Of a stretch of DNA of 64,000 nucleotides, positions 51,168 through 59,215 are shown piece after piece. Source of the DNA: Sinomonas mesophila. Its GTDB lineage: Bacteria; Actinomycetota; Actinomycetes; Actinomycetales; Micrococcaceae. Numbering within the stretch: the stretch's first letter is position 1; the number at the start of each line of letters is the position of its first letter. The notes below the pieces were generated by a model. That model was not told where the DNA came from. It did not search any database and worked only from the letters and a program-made list of their open reading frames with translations. Where the stretch lies: contig NZ_KV908323.1 of assembly GCF_001999765.1 (NCBI RefSeq), positions 252,585 to 316,584 of the forward strand. The letters are read 5' to 3'. The translations under genes and the position numbers were made by a program.

Positions 51168-51794
51168 ATGCAGCTGTTCTCTCACTTCAAGAAGCACTCC
51201 GCGGGGATCTTCACCCTTGCGGCCTGCGCTCTGATGGCGGGGGGCCTCGTGACTAGCCCGTCCTTCGCTGCCGGAGACACACCCCCGGACCATCGGGTGA
51301 CCATCTGTCACGCCACCGGCTCCACAACCAACCCCTTCGTCGTGATCACCCCGGCCAAGGCCGGCGTCGTGAAGGGCCACGAGGGCGCCGGGCACCAGGA
51401 CGCCGAGGACATCATCCCGCCCTTCGACTGGAACGGGCAGAGCTTCCCCGGCCAGAACTGGGATGCCCAGGGCCAGGCCACCTTCAACGCCGGGTGCGTC
51501 GTGACCGTCGTGACTTCGCCTCCGCCGACGACTCCCGGGGTGCCGACGACTCCAGTCCAGCCGACGACCCCAGTCGAGCCGAGCGGCGCGGCGGTGGCAG
51601 CGCCTCTGGGCGCCGCCAAGGCTGCACCCCCGCAGGAGGTCAGCATCGCCGCTGACACCGCGGCTGACACCGCGGCCGCGGACGAGGGCGCCGACTACGT
51701 GGTCTCCGCCGCGCTCTTCGGGTCGGGCGCGCTGCTCATCGTCTGGGTCCTGCTCACGCTCTACGCGCACCGGACCCGCGGACAGCACGCCTAG
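51168..51794 (+). CDS. Surface protein with C-terminal membrane anchor
   Basis: The 208-residue protein has a signal peptide (HSAGIFTLAACALMAGGLV; PSFAAG cleavage), a domain with VTICHATGS...GHEGAGHQDAEDIIPPFDW, known from many secreted actinobacterial proteins, a Pro-Thr-rich wall-spanning stretch (TTPGVPTTPVQPTTPVEP) and a C-terminal hydrophobic segment followed by RTRGQHA. AAAGGAG lies before the ATG. No LPxTG motif is seen despite the sortase-like gene just upstream. Confidence 0.78.
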   Translation: MQLFSHFKKHSAGIFTLAACALMAGGLVTSPSFAAGDTPPDHRVTICHATGSTTNPFVVITPAKAGVVKGHEGAGHQDAEDIIPPFDWNGQSFPGQNWDAQGQATFNAGCVVTVVTSPPPTTPGVPTTPVQPTTPVEPSGAAVAAPLGAAKAAPPQEVSIAADTAADTAAADEGADYVVSAALFGSGALLIVWVLLTLYAHRTRGQHA

Positions 51795-51937
51795 CGGCTG
51801 CCCGCGCTCGAGCGCCGGATGGCGTGGGGCCAGGGCGAGATCCCCCGATCGCCCACAGCTTCGCGCCATCCGGTTGGACCGCGGCGGCGACTGCGGCGGC
51901 GGTGCAGGGCCGCCGTGAGCCGCCCGAGAGGAACACC

Positions 51938-51973
51938 GTGAGGGGCCGTGGCCGTCAGGCCGCGGCCCCTCAC
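51938..51973. terminator. Bidirectional terminator between surface protein and MFS genes
   Basis: A 14-bp stem beginning GTGAGGGGCCG with one GU pair and an eight-base loop, in the 200-bp convergent gap. Confidence 0.78.
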
Positions 51974-51994
51974 CTGTGCCGTGGCTCGGCGCGG

Positions 51995-53278
51995 CTAGGA
52001 GACCTCCCGGCCCCGGTGAGCGACGACGCCCAGCCAGACCAGGGCCAGCGCCAGGGCGGCCATGCCCGCGAACGGCGCGGTCCAGCCCCCGGTCAGCTGT
52101 ACCGCCGCCCCCGCCGCAGGGGGGCCCGCCGCGGCGAGCGTGAACCCGGCCCCCTGGCTCAGGGCAGACAGCCTCCCGGCGACCGCTGCGCCGGACGCTC
52201 GCACGACCACCATGGCCAGCGCGTAGCCGAGCGCCCCGCTCTGCGCGAGCCCGAGAACGGCGATGGCGAGCGGCATGAGGGGCAGGGGCGCGACGAGCAC
52301 CCAGAGGATCGAGGCCGCGAGGACGACGCCGATCCCGGGCCCCAGCGCCCCGCGCCAGCGGCGGCGCCCCAGCAGCATCGGCACGACGAGCGTGGCCGGC
52401 AGCCCGGCGACACTGAACCAGGCGAGCAGCGCTGACGCCTCGGCGGCCTCGGCGCCGCGCGACACGAGGAAGCTCGGCAGCCAGGACGTGAGGGCGAAGT
52501 AGAGCGTCGCCTGCACCCCGAAGTAGGCGGCGATCGCGACCGCCGTCGGGTGCTTCAGGAGGGGCCGGCCGGCGTCGGGTGCGGGGGCGGCGGCTCGGAA
52601 CGGCCCGGCCCCCTGCGCGGCCCGACGGCGGCTGCCCAGGGAGAGCGCGACGACGAGCGCCGCGGCGGCCGCCGGCGCCGCCCACGTGGCCAGCGCCGCC
52701 GGGAGGCCGACGGCGGCTGCCGAGGGGGTGAGGAGCGCCGCGCCGATCGCTGCGCCGCCGCCCATGCCCATCGTCGCGAGGCCCGAGAACCATGCCGCTC
52801 CGCCGTGCGCCTTGACGAGCTGCGGGACGAGCACGCTCCCGACCATGATCGCGATGCCGGCCGCGGCGCTGCCGGCCAGCAGCAGCTCGGGTGCGGCCAC
52901 CCGCAGGACGAGCGCCGCGGCGAGGGCGAGCATCGCCCCGGTGAGCGTGCGGGCGAGGCCGCAACGCGCTGCCAGCCACGGGCCGAGGCCTGCGGACAGG
53001 CCGAAGGCCAGCACGGGGGCGGAGCCGAGCGCGAGCAGCCACGGCGTGCCGGCCGAGAAGGCCGGCCCAAAGGCGGCCCCGAGCTCCGGGAACGCCGCGG
53101 CGATGCTCGTGACCGCTGGGCGGAGGTTGAGCGCGACGAGGACCGCCGCGATCACCACCGGCCACGTGGGGCGCACGACGGCGCGCGCGGCCGTGGGCGG
53201 CGGCGCTACGGCCGCCGGGGGCGGCGCCGCCGGGAGTAGCGCTGCCGGTGGCGGGGCGTCGGTTGGGGACAGCGCCAC
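51995..53278 (-). CDS. CynX/NimT-family MFS transporter
   Basis: The 427-residue, 12-segment protein has the family hallmark ALNLRPAVTSIAAAFPEL in segment 1, plus RAVVRPT before it. Members export or import cyanate, 2-nitroimidazole or related small compounds. The N-terminal 35 residues are Pro/Ala-rich and unusual. It lies 54 bp after the amidohydrolase stop on the same strand, so it is likely cotranscribed and may move the amidohydrolase substrate or product. Confidence 0.88.
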   Translation of the reverse strand: MALSPTDAPPPAALLPAAPPPAAVAPPPTAARAVVRPTWPVVIAAVLVALNLRPAVTSIAAAFPELGAAFGPAFSAGTPWLLALGSAPVLAFGLSAGLGPWLAARCGLARTLTGAMLALAAALVLRVAAPELLLAGSAAAGIAIMVGSVLVPQLVKAHGGAAWFSGLATMGMGGGAAIGAALLTPSAAAVGLPAALATWAAPAAAAALVVALSLGSRRRAAQGAGPFRAAAPAPDAGRPLLKHPTAVAIAAYFGVQATLYFALTSWLPSFLVSRGAEAAEASALLAWFSVAGLPATLVVPMLLGRRRWRGALGPGIGVVLAASILWVLVAPLPLMPLAIAVLGLAQSGALGYALAMVVVRASGAAVAGRLSALSQGAGFTLAAAGPPAAGAAVQLTGGWTAPFAGMAALALALVWLGVVAHRGREVS

Positions 53279-53332
53279 AAGGACCTCCTGGTGATGGGCC
53301 GGACATGAGCCGGAAGGGCGGGGAACCCCGGG

Positions 53333-54814
53333 CTACATGACGGATGCAGGGACGGCCGCGCCCGGGTACACGGGCGGGAACAGCTCGTCGGGGCCGCGAC
53401 GCTCGAGGTCACGCTCCGAGTACGCCGCGCGCATGAGGCCGAAGAGCCGCTGCGCCTCGGCGCGGAGCGACTCGAGGTCGACGCCGGGCAGGGTGCCGTT
53501 GACGACGACGGGCCGCCCCGCCACGAAGGTGTCCGTCACGTTGCGCGCCGTCCCGTTGAGGACGAGGGTGCGTACGGGGTCCTCGACGACGCCGTCGGCG
53601 AACTGGTCCAGGGCGAAGACCGTGAGGTCGGCCTGCGCGCCCGGGGCGAGCCGGCCCAGGTCGTCGCGGCCGAGGGCGCGTGCGCCGCCGAGGGTCGCGG
53701 CGTCGAGGTAGTCGGCGAGCCTGCCGGCGTCGGGCCTCCCCTCGACCATCCGGGCGAGGTGCGCGCCGACGTCGATGCCCCGCACGAGGTCCGGCGGGAA
53801 CGAGTCCGTGCCGAGGCACACGTTGACCCCCGCGGCGCGGAATCGGTCGAAGGAGACGAGCTGCTTGCCGTAGCGGAAGGACGTGAGCGGGCAGTGGACG
53901 ATGCTCACGCCGTGCCGGGCTAGGGTCTCGAGCGGCCCGCCGGGCGCCGTCGCCCGCGGGTCGCGGGCGTCGATCTCGACGCCGTGGGGGATGAGGAGGC
54001 GGGCGCCGAGGAGCCCGGTGGATTCGAGCAGCTCGATGACGCCCTGGCCCGTCGCGCGCTGGAGGAGCCCCTCCTCGAGCGCGGACTGGAGGCAGTGCAG
54101 CCGGACGAGCGCGTCCCGCTCCCTCGCGACCCGGGCGGTCTCGCGCATGAGCTCCTCGGTGATGGTCTCGATCCGGCAGGGCAGCAGGACGCCCGTGACG
54201 AGGGGGTCCGCGAGGTCGGCGGCATAGTCGAGGAAGCGCTCGGCGTCGCGCAGGCCCGCGAGGCCCCCGGCCTCGTCGAAGCGGACCGTCCGCCCGCCGT
54301 CGGCCGTCGTGACGTGCACGCCGGCGCGGTAGGCGGGCCCGAGGTAGCCGCGCAGCCCGAGGCGCCGGCCCGTCTCGGCCATGTCGGCGAGCTCGTCGAA
54401 GCCCTCGGCCCAGGAGCTGTGGATCTCCGAGGCAATGGGCATGTAGGTCGTGACGCCATGCAGGGCGAGCTGCGCGAGCGCGAACTCCCGGACGGTGGCG
54501 CGCTCGGCCCGGGTGAAGACGTCGCGGCGGCGGTGGTCGAAGTAGTCCTCGGACCAGAGGTGGCCGGGCGCGACGTCGGGGGAGGGCCACGAGTCGAGGA
54601 TCAGGTGGTCGATGTCCGCGAGAGCGTCGAGGTCGATGAGGCCGGGCATGACGAGGCTCTGCCCGTAGTCCCGCTCCTCGTCCACTGGCCCGTCGTAGCC
54701 GCGGCCCACGAACACGATCGTGTCTCCCTTGACGACGACCTCGCCGTCCTCGATCAGGGCGTGCTGGCCTCCGTCAGAGCCGAGGACGTATCGCGCTGTG
54801 ATCTTGGTATACAA
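53333..54814 (-). CDS. Amidohydrolase-superfamily protein lacking the HxH metal motif
   Basis: The 493-residue protein has the two-part beta-sandwich and TIM-barrel layout of the chlorohydrolase/cytosine-deaminase group. The expected HxH after strand 1 is replaced by GLIDLDALADIDH, while later ligands or their equivalents remain: His in VRLHCLQS, His in IPHGVEID and Asp in CLGTDSFPPD. It may bind metal differently or be inactive. The start is TTG with AAGGAGGT five bases upstream. The operator-like word TTGGTATACAA overlaps the start codon. Divergent from the DUF3100 gene. Confidence 0.83.
   Translation of the reverse strand: MYTKITARYVLGSDGGQHALIEDGEVVVKGDTIVFVGRGYDGPVDEERDYGQSLVMPGLIDLDALADIDHLILDSWPSPDVAPGHLWSEDYFDHRRRDVFTRAERATVREFALAQLALHGVTTYMPIASEIHSSWAEGFDELADMAETGRRLGLRGYLGPAYRAGVHVTTADGGRTVRFDEAGGLAGLRDAERFLDYAADLADPLVTGVLLPCRIETITEELMRETARVARERDALVRLHCLQSALEEGLLQRATGQGVIELLESTGLLGARLLIPHGVEIDARDPRATAPGGPLETLARHGVSIVHCPLTSFRYGKQLVSFDRFRAAGVNVCLGTDSFPPDLVRGIDVGAHLARMVEGRPDAGRLADYLDAATLGGARALGRDDLGRLAPGAQADLTVFALDQFADGVVEDPVRTLVLNGTARNVTDTFVAGRPVVVNGTLPGVDLESLRAEAQRLFGLMRAAYSERDLERRGPDELFPPVYPGAAVPASVM
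54804..54814. promoter_or_regulatory. GntR-type operator-like site over the amidohydrolase start
   Basis: TTGGTATACAA, overlapping the TTG start codon. It matches the sites at 54982-55006 with the form TTGGNATACNAA. Confidence 0.5.
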
Positions 54815-55033
54815 ATGTACCTCCTTGCACGGGAGCCCCCGGTGCCGAGCCGCGCGGGGCTTGATATCGAGTGTGATCAGGAAGGGTCGACTCCCGCGTC
54901 AGGGCTCGGGGCCTCTGTCCGGAGTGCCAGATTGATCGCGAAAGTGACTTGCCTCTCATGGTGCGCAGGTTTACAGTCGAATTGGAATACCAAGATGGTA
55001 TGCCAAAGCCTCCCCCACCGAAAGGCCAGCGTC
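54815..55033. other. Divergent promoter region of the amidohydrolase and DUF3100 genes
   Basis: A 219-bp gap holding the operator-like sites and no supported gene; some of it is lower in GC than the surroundings. Confidence 0.5.
54982..55006. promoter_or_regulatory. Paired TTGGNATACC operator sites
   Basis: TTGGAATACCAA (54982-54993) and, inverted, TGGTATGCCAA (54996-55006) form a 25-bp palindrome with arms TTGGNATACC/GGTATNCCAA and the spacer AAGAT. It lies 28 bp before the DUF3100 ATG. No cognate GntR regulator is encoded next to it. Confidence 0.62.
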
Positions 55034-56518
55034 ATGCGCAATGATGCGAAGACCGCAGCCGGCTCCGACCTCGCCGTCGTCGACGCCCCAGCGTCCCCCT
55101 CCTTCCGGGCCCGCCCCGCCCTGTGGCTCGCCATGATCGGGGTCTCCACGGCCGTCTGCGCCGTCGCCATCAGCATCGGCACCCACAAGTTCCAGATCGG
55201 CCACGCGGCGATCGTCCTCATGCCCATCCTGTGGACCGTGCTCATCGGCGGTTTCCTCGGCGTCCAGAAGTGGAAGCCGATCGGCGGCCGGGCCCGAGCC
55301 GTGTCCACCCATCTCCAGGACGTCTCGATCGTCTTCTTCCTGGCCGGGCTCGGGACCCAGATCGGGCCCTCCCTCATGAAGTTCACGAACCTCGGCCCCG
55401 CGATCCTCCTGCAGGAGGTCGGGCACGTCGTCGGCACCGTGATCCTTGCCCTCCCCGTCGCAGTCGCCCTGGGCATGGGGCGCGCCGCGATCGGCGCGAC
55501 GTGGTCGATCGACCGCGAGTCCTACCTCGCCTTCGCCATCCAGCGCTTCGGCGTCCGCTCCCCGGAGTACCGCGGCGTCTTCGCCGTCTGGGTCCTGGGC
55601 AGCGTCTTCGGCGCCGTGTTCATCTCGATCCTGGCCGGCCTCCTCGGCGGGCTGGACTTCTTCGACCCCCGGGCCCTCGCCCTGGGCCTGGGCCTCGGCT
55701 CCGGCTCGATGATGCTCGGCGGCGTCGGCGCCCTCTCGATCCTCTATCCCGAGATGGCGGGGGAGATCGCGGCGCTCGCCGCGCTGTCCAACCTCGTGAC
55801 GAACATCGTCGGCTTCTATGCCGGAGTCTTCATCGCCCTGCCGATGTGCCAGAAGCTCTACAAGCTCTGGTCGCGCCTGTTCGGGCGGGACGACCTCGGC
55901 CGCCGGGTTCGCCGCGGCCCCGGCGCTGCCGCGGCCACGGTGCTGGCCAAGCGCGAGGGCGCCGTGGGCGAGGGCACTGTGCACGACGGCGGGCGCGACC
56001 GCCAGCGCGGTACCTCGGGCAACCAGGCTGGCAGTCCCCTCGATGCTGTCGACATCCACGGCATCGAGACCGACCCCGTGCTGAAGCGCACGCCGCTGAC
56101 CTGGATCGTCTCCTTCGCGGCCGCCGGCGGCGCGGGCCTCCTTCTCAACGCCCTCGGCACCGGCTCCCTGCGGCCCGAGGACTCCGTCGGCGTGCTTGTC
56201 CTCCTCGCGCTCACGGCGATCGCACTCGTGCTCGCGAAGCTCGTCCCCGCGGTCCCCTCGAGCATCTGGGTCCTCGCCCTGGCCACCATCGCCTCCGCGA
56301 CGTTCCTGCCCACCGGGCCCTTCGTCGCGTCCGTGACCCACAACATCAACGTCCTGTACGCTGGCCTGCCCATGATCGCCCTCGTCGGCATGTCGCTCGG
56401 GCGGGACGTCAAGGCGCTGCGCTCCCTGAGCTGGAAGATCGTCATCGTCGCCCTCATGACGTTCACGGCGAGCTTCGTCGCCGCGGCCGCCATCGCCGAG
56501 GCCGCGCTCCGCTTCTGA
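55034..56518 (+). CDS. DUF3100-family multi-pass membrane protein
   Basis: The 494-residue protein has about ten or more hydrophobic segments split by a charged cytoplasmic loop (residues ~295-355, RRVRRGPGAAAATVLAKREG). Family blocks include DVSIVFFLAGLGTQIGPSLMKF, GLGSGSMMLGGVGALSILYPEMAGE and ALSNLVTNIVGFYAG. DUF3100 proteins are uncharacterised, and their transporter-like look and linkage to amidohydrolases suggest a permease. It precedes the second amidohydrolase by 88 bp in the same direction. Confidence 0.83.
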   Translation: MRNDAKTAAGSDLAVVDAPASPSFRARPALWLAMIGVSTAVCAVAISIGTHKFQIGHAAIVLMPILWTVLIGGFLGVQKWKPIGGRARAVSTHLQDVSIVFFLAGLGTQIGPSLMKFTNLGPAILLQEVGHVVGTVILALPVAVALGMGRAAIGATWSIDRESYLAFAIQRFGVRSPEYRGVFAVWVLGSVFGAVFISILAGLLGGLDFFDPRALALGLGLGSGSMMLGGVGALSILYPEMAGEIAALAALSNLVTNIVGFYAGVFIALPMCQKLYKLWSRLFGRDDLGRRVRRGPGAAAATVLAKREGAVGEGTVHDGGRDRQRGTSGNQAGSPLDAVDIHGIETDPVLKRTPLTWIVSFAAAGGAGLLLNALGTGSLRPEDSVGVLVLLALTAIALVLAKLVPAVPSSIWVLALATIASATFLPTGPFVASVTHNINVLYAGLPMIALVGMSLGRDVKALRSLSWKIVIVALMTFTASFVAAAAIAEAALRF

Positions 56519-56606
56519 CCCGCTGTCAGCACCGAGGGCGGGGGCCGGCCACGCGGCGGCCCCCGCCTCCGCCCGTCCAGCCCTCACCGACAGAAAGGCC
56601 CGAACG

Positions 56607-57854
56607 ATGCTCATCACCGATGTCCGCCCCTGGGGAGGCGACGCCGTCGACCTCGAGGTGCGCGACGGGCGGATCGCGGCGATCCACCCGCGCGGGCACG
56701 GGGCCGAGCGGACGCATGCCGACGACGCGCGGCCCGCGCCCGACGTCGTCGACGGACGGGGCCGCCTCGCCCTGCCCGCGTTCTCCGACGTCCACGTCCA
56801 CCTCGACTCGACCCGCATCGGGCTGCCCTTCCGCGAGCACACCGGCGCACCCGGCGTGTGGAACATGATGAGCAACGACCGCGCCCACTGGCGCGACACG
56901 CCCGTCCCGTACCCCGACGTCGTCGCCGGGACGCTCGAGCGGATGATCGCCCGCGGGACGACGCGCGTGCGGTCCTACGCCCAGATCGACGTCGACTGCA
57001 AACTCGAGCGCTTCGAGGCAGTCATGGCCGCGAAGGGGCGCTTCGCCCAGGCCGCCGACGTCGAGGTCATGGCCTTCCCGCAGGCAGGCCTCCTTCTCGA
57101 GGAGGGCACCGTGCCGCTCCTCGAGGAGGCCCTCCGCGGCGGCGCGACGACGGTCGGGGGCATCGACCCCTGCCAGCTGGACCGCGATCCGGTCCGGCAC
57201 CTCGACATCGTCTTCGGGCTCGCCGAGAAGTACGGGGTCGACGTCGACCTCCACCTGCACGAGCCCGGCCACCTGGGGGTCTTCAGCGCCGAGCTCGTCT
57301 TCGAGCGCACGCGCGCGCTCGGGATGCAGGGCCGCGTTTCCCTCTCCCACGCCTATGACCTGGCCAACGTCCACCCCGAGGTGACCGCGCGGCTCGTGGA
57401 GGAGATGGCCGAGCTCGACATCGCGTGGGCCACCGTCGCCCCTGCCACCGGAGGGACCCAGTTCGACCTGGCCCGGATGACGGAGGCGGGAATCCGCGTG
57501 GGCCTCGGCGAGGACGGCCAGCGCGACTACTGGAGCCCGTACGGCAACTGCGACATGCTCGACCGCACCTGGCAGCTGGCCTTCACCCACCGCCTGCGCA
57601 AGGACCGGCTCATCGAGCACTGCGCGGCCATCGCCACCATCGGCGGCGCGTCGATCATGGACCGGAGCGCGCCGCGGCTCGCGAGCCCGGACGACAGGCC
57701 GGGCCTGGCGCCCGGCGATCGCGCGGACATCGTCCTGGTCGACGGCGAGACCGTCACGAGCGCCGTCATGGACCGCGGCACCGACCGCACCGTCCTCCAC
57801 GACGGCAGGGTCGTGGCCGACGGGCTGGCCGTCCTGCCCGGCGCGGCCGGGTAG
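56607..57854 (+). CDS. Amidohydrolase-family protein (cytosine deaminase-like)
   Basis: The 415-residue protein has a complete metal centre: HVHLD after strand 1 (HxH), His in DVDLHLHEPGH, His in SLSHAYDLANV and Asp in GLGEDGQRDYW. The N-terminal and C-terminal sandwich strands (ADIVLVDGETV) are typical. The family removes amino groups or opens cyclic amides on purine, pyrimidine or triazine-like rings; the substrate is unknown. GACAGAAAGG lies before the ATG. Its partner at 53333 lacks HxH, so this is the likely active enzyme of the pair. Confidence 0.88.
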   Translation: MLITDVRPWGGDAVDLEVRDGRIAAIHPRGHGAERTHADDARPAPDVVDGRGRLALPAFSDVHVHLDSTRIGLPFREHTGAPGVWNMMSNDRAHWRDTPVPYPDVVAGTLERMIARGTTRVRSYAQIDVDCKLERFEAVMAAKGRFAQAADVEVMAFPQAGLLLEEGTVPLLEEALRGGATTVGGIDPCQLDRDPVRHLDIVFGLAEKYGVDVDLHLHEPGHLGVFSAELVFERTRALGMQGRVSLSHAYDLANVHPEVTARLVEEMAELDIAWATVAPATGGTQFDLARMTEAGIRVGLGEDGQRDYWSPYGNCDMLDRTWQLAFTHRLRKDRLIEHCAAIATIGGASIMDRSAPRLASPDDRPGLAPGDRADIVLVDGETVTSAVMDRGTDRTVLHDGRVVADGLAVLPGAAG

Positions 57855-57877
57855 AGGGGCTCTTCGGGCCGGGCGGC

Positions 57878-58363
57878 TCAGACGATCTCGATGCCGTCCT
57901 CGAGCTCGAGCGTGCGTGCCTCGGCGAGGCCGGTCAGAGCGGCGGCCACGTGCACCGCGCCGTGCGCGCCGAAGTGGTCGTCGAACTCGTCCGGCCCGAT
58001 GAACTTCCACTCCGTGAGCTCCTCCTGCTGGAGGGTGACCCGCGCGCCGTCGGGGAGGCTCCCGCCGTCGTACAGGAAGCTCAGCCCGTCCCCGATCGGG
58101 TCCGGGAAGGCCGAGTGGGCGATGAGCAGGAGCGCTCCCGGCTCGATGTCCAGGCCCAGCTCCTCGCGGCCCTCGCGGCGGGCGGCGTTGCGGGGCGCCT
58201 CGCCGGGGTCCACGGTGCCGCCGGGGAGGAGCCAGCCGTCCTTGTAGTTGGGCTTGACCGCGAGCACGGCGCCGTGCCCGTCGCGGATCACGAGGCCGGC
58301 CGCGAGGCGGCGGCGGGGGAGCGTGCGGAAGTACTCCCGGCTCACGGGGCTCAGCTCTTCCAT
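57878..58363 (-). CDS. NUDIX hydrolase
   Basis: The 161-residue protein has the Nudix box GGTVDPGEAPRNAARREGREELGL (G-x5-E-x7-REGREELG, near residue 47), and the opening LAAGLVIRDGHGAVLAVKPNYKDGW. Substrate not predictable. Its start is supported by TAGGCT seven bases upstream. Convergent with the second amidohydrolase and divergent from the GDPD gene. Confidence 0.88.
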   Translation of the reverse strand: MEELSPVSREYFRTLPRRRLAAGLVIRDGHGAVLAVKPNYKDGWLLPGGTVDPGEAPRNAARREGREELGLDIEPGALLLIAHSAFPDPIGDGLSFLYDGGSLPDGARVTLQQEELTEWKFIGPDEFDDHFGAHGAVHVAAALTGLAEARTLELEDGIEIV

Positions 58364-58370
58364 GGAATCG

Positions 58371-58376
58371 AGCCTA
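58371..58376 (-). promoter_or_regulatory. Leaderless -10 element of the second NUDIX gene
   Basis: TAGGCT with seven bases to the ATG at 58363. Confidence 0.55.
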
Positions 58377-58383
58377 CCCGCGG

Positions 58384-58389
58384 TACCGT
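58384..58389 (+). promoter_or_regulatory. Leaderless -10 element of the GDPD gene
   Basis: TACCGT with six bases to the GTG at 58396; back to back with the NUDIX promoter. Confidence 0.5.
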
Positions 58390-58395
58390 GTGCGT

Positions 58396-59163
58396 GTGGC
58401 GTTCCTGACCCGAGCCCCCATGGCGTTCGCCCACCGGGGATTCTCGCCGGAGGGGCTCGAGAACACGCTCACGGCGTTCCGGGCCGCCAGAGAGCTCGGC
58501 TTCACGCACCTCGAGACTGACGTGCGGGCCACGGCCGACGGCGTGCTGGTCGCCTTCCACGATGAGCGCCTCGACCGCGTCACGGACCGGAGCGGCCCGC
58601 TGCGCGGGCTCACGTGGGCATCGGTCTCGGCCACGAGGATCGGCGGCATCGAGCGGATTCCGCGCTTCGAGGAGCTCGCCGAGGAGTTCCCGGACGCCCT
58701 GTTCAATGTCGACGTGAAGTCCGCCGACGCCGTCGTGCCCCTCGCCGGGGTCATCGAGGGGCTCCGGCTCCACGACCGCATCCTCGTGACCTCGTTCTCC
58801 GACGTGCGCCGGCGGGGCGTGCTCGCGCTGCTGTCCCGGCGTGTGGCGTCCTCGGCGGGACTGCGCGGCTCGGCGGCGTTCCGGCTGCTCGGCTCCTCGC
58901 TCGCGGACCGAGCCCTGCGGAGGGTCCTGCACGACGTCGACTGCCTCCAGGTGCCCGAGCGCGCCGGCCGGCTGCGGGTCGTCACCCCGCGGACCGTCGC
59001 CCGGGCGCACCGCCTCGGACTGCAGCTTCACGTGTGGGTGGTCAACGATCCCGCCGACATGGCGCGGCTCCTCGACGCCGGCGTGGACGGGCTCGTGACC
59101 GACCGGGCCGACGTGCTGCGCGGGGTGCTCGAGGCGCGGGGGGCCTGGCCGCCGGGGCGGTAA
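58396..59163 (+). CDS. Glycerophosphodiester phosphodiesterase
   Basis: The ~255-residue protein has the GDPD signature FAHRGFSPEGLENTLTAF, metal ligands in ETDVRATADGVLVAFHDE, and the C-terminal VVNDPADMARLLDAGVDGLVTDRAD. It hydrolyses glycerophosphodiesters to glycerol-3-phosphate and an alcohol. No signal peptide, so cytoplasmic. GTG 58396 is chosen because of the leaderless promoter; GTG 58390 and ATG 58420 are alternatives. Confidence 0.9.
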   Translation: MAFLTRAPMAFAHRGFSPEGLENTLTAFRAARELGFTHLETDVRATADGVLVAFHDERLDRVTDRSGPLRGLTWASVSATRIGGIERIPRFEELAEEFPDALFNVDVKSADAVVPLAGVIEGLRLHDRILVTSFSDVRRRGVLALLSRRVASSAGLRGSAAFRLLGSSLADRALRRVLHDVDCLQVPERAGRLRVVTPRTVARAHRLGLQLHVWVVNDPADMARLLDAGVDGLVTDRADVLRGVLEARGAWPPGR

Positions 59164-59202
59164 CCGAGTGGCGGAAAACACATTCCGACAATGCCGGGAT
59201 GG

Positions 59203-59208
59203 CATGAT
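59203..59208 (+). promoter_or_regulatory. Leaderless -10 element of the glycerate kinase gene
   Basis: CATGAT with seven bases (GGGGCCC) to the ATG at 59216. Confidence 0.45.
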
Positions 59209-59215
59209 GGGGCCC

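Noticed and set aside
54971-56899. 642-residue minus-strand frame opposite the DUF3100 gene
   Set aside because: Low-complexity Glu/Asp/Arg/Gly product with no family signature; the plus strand encodes a coherent membrane protein.
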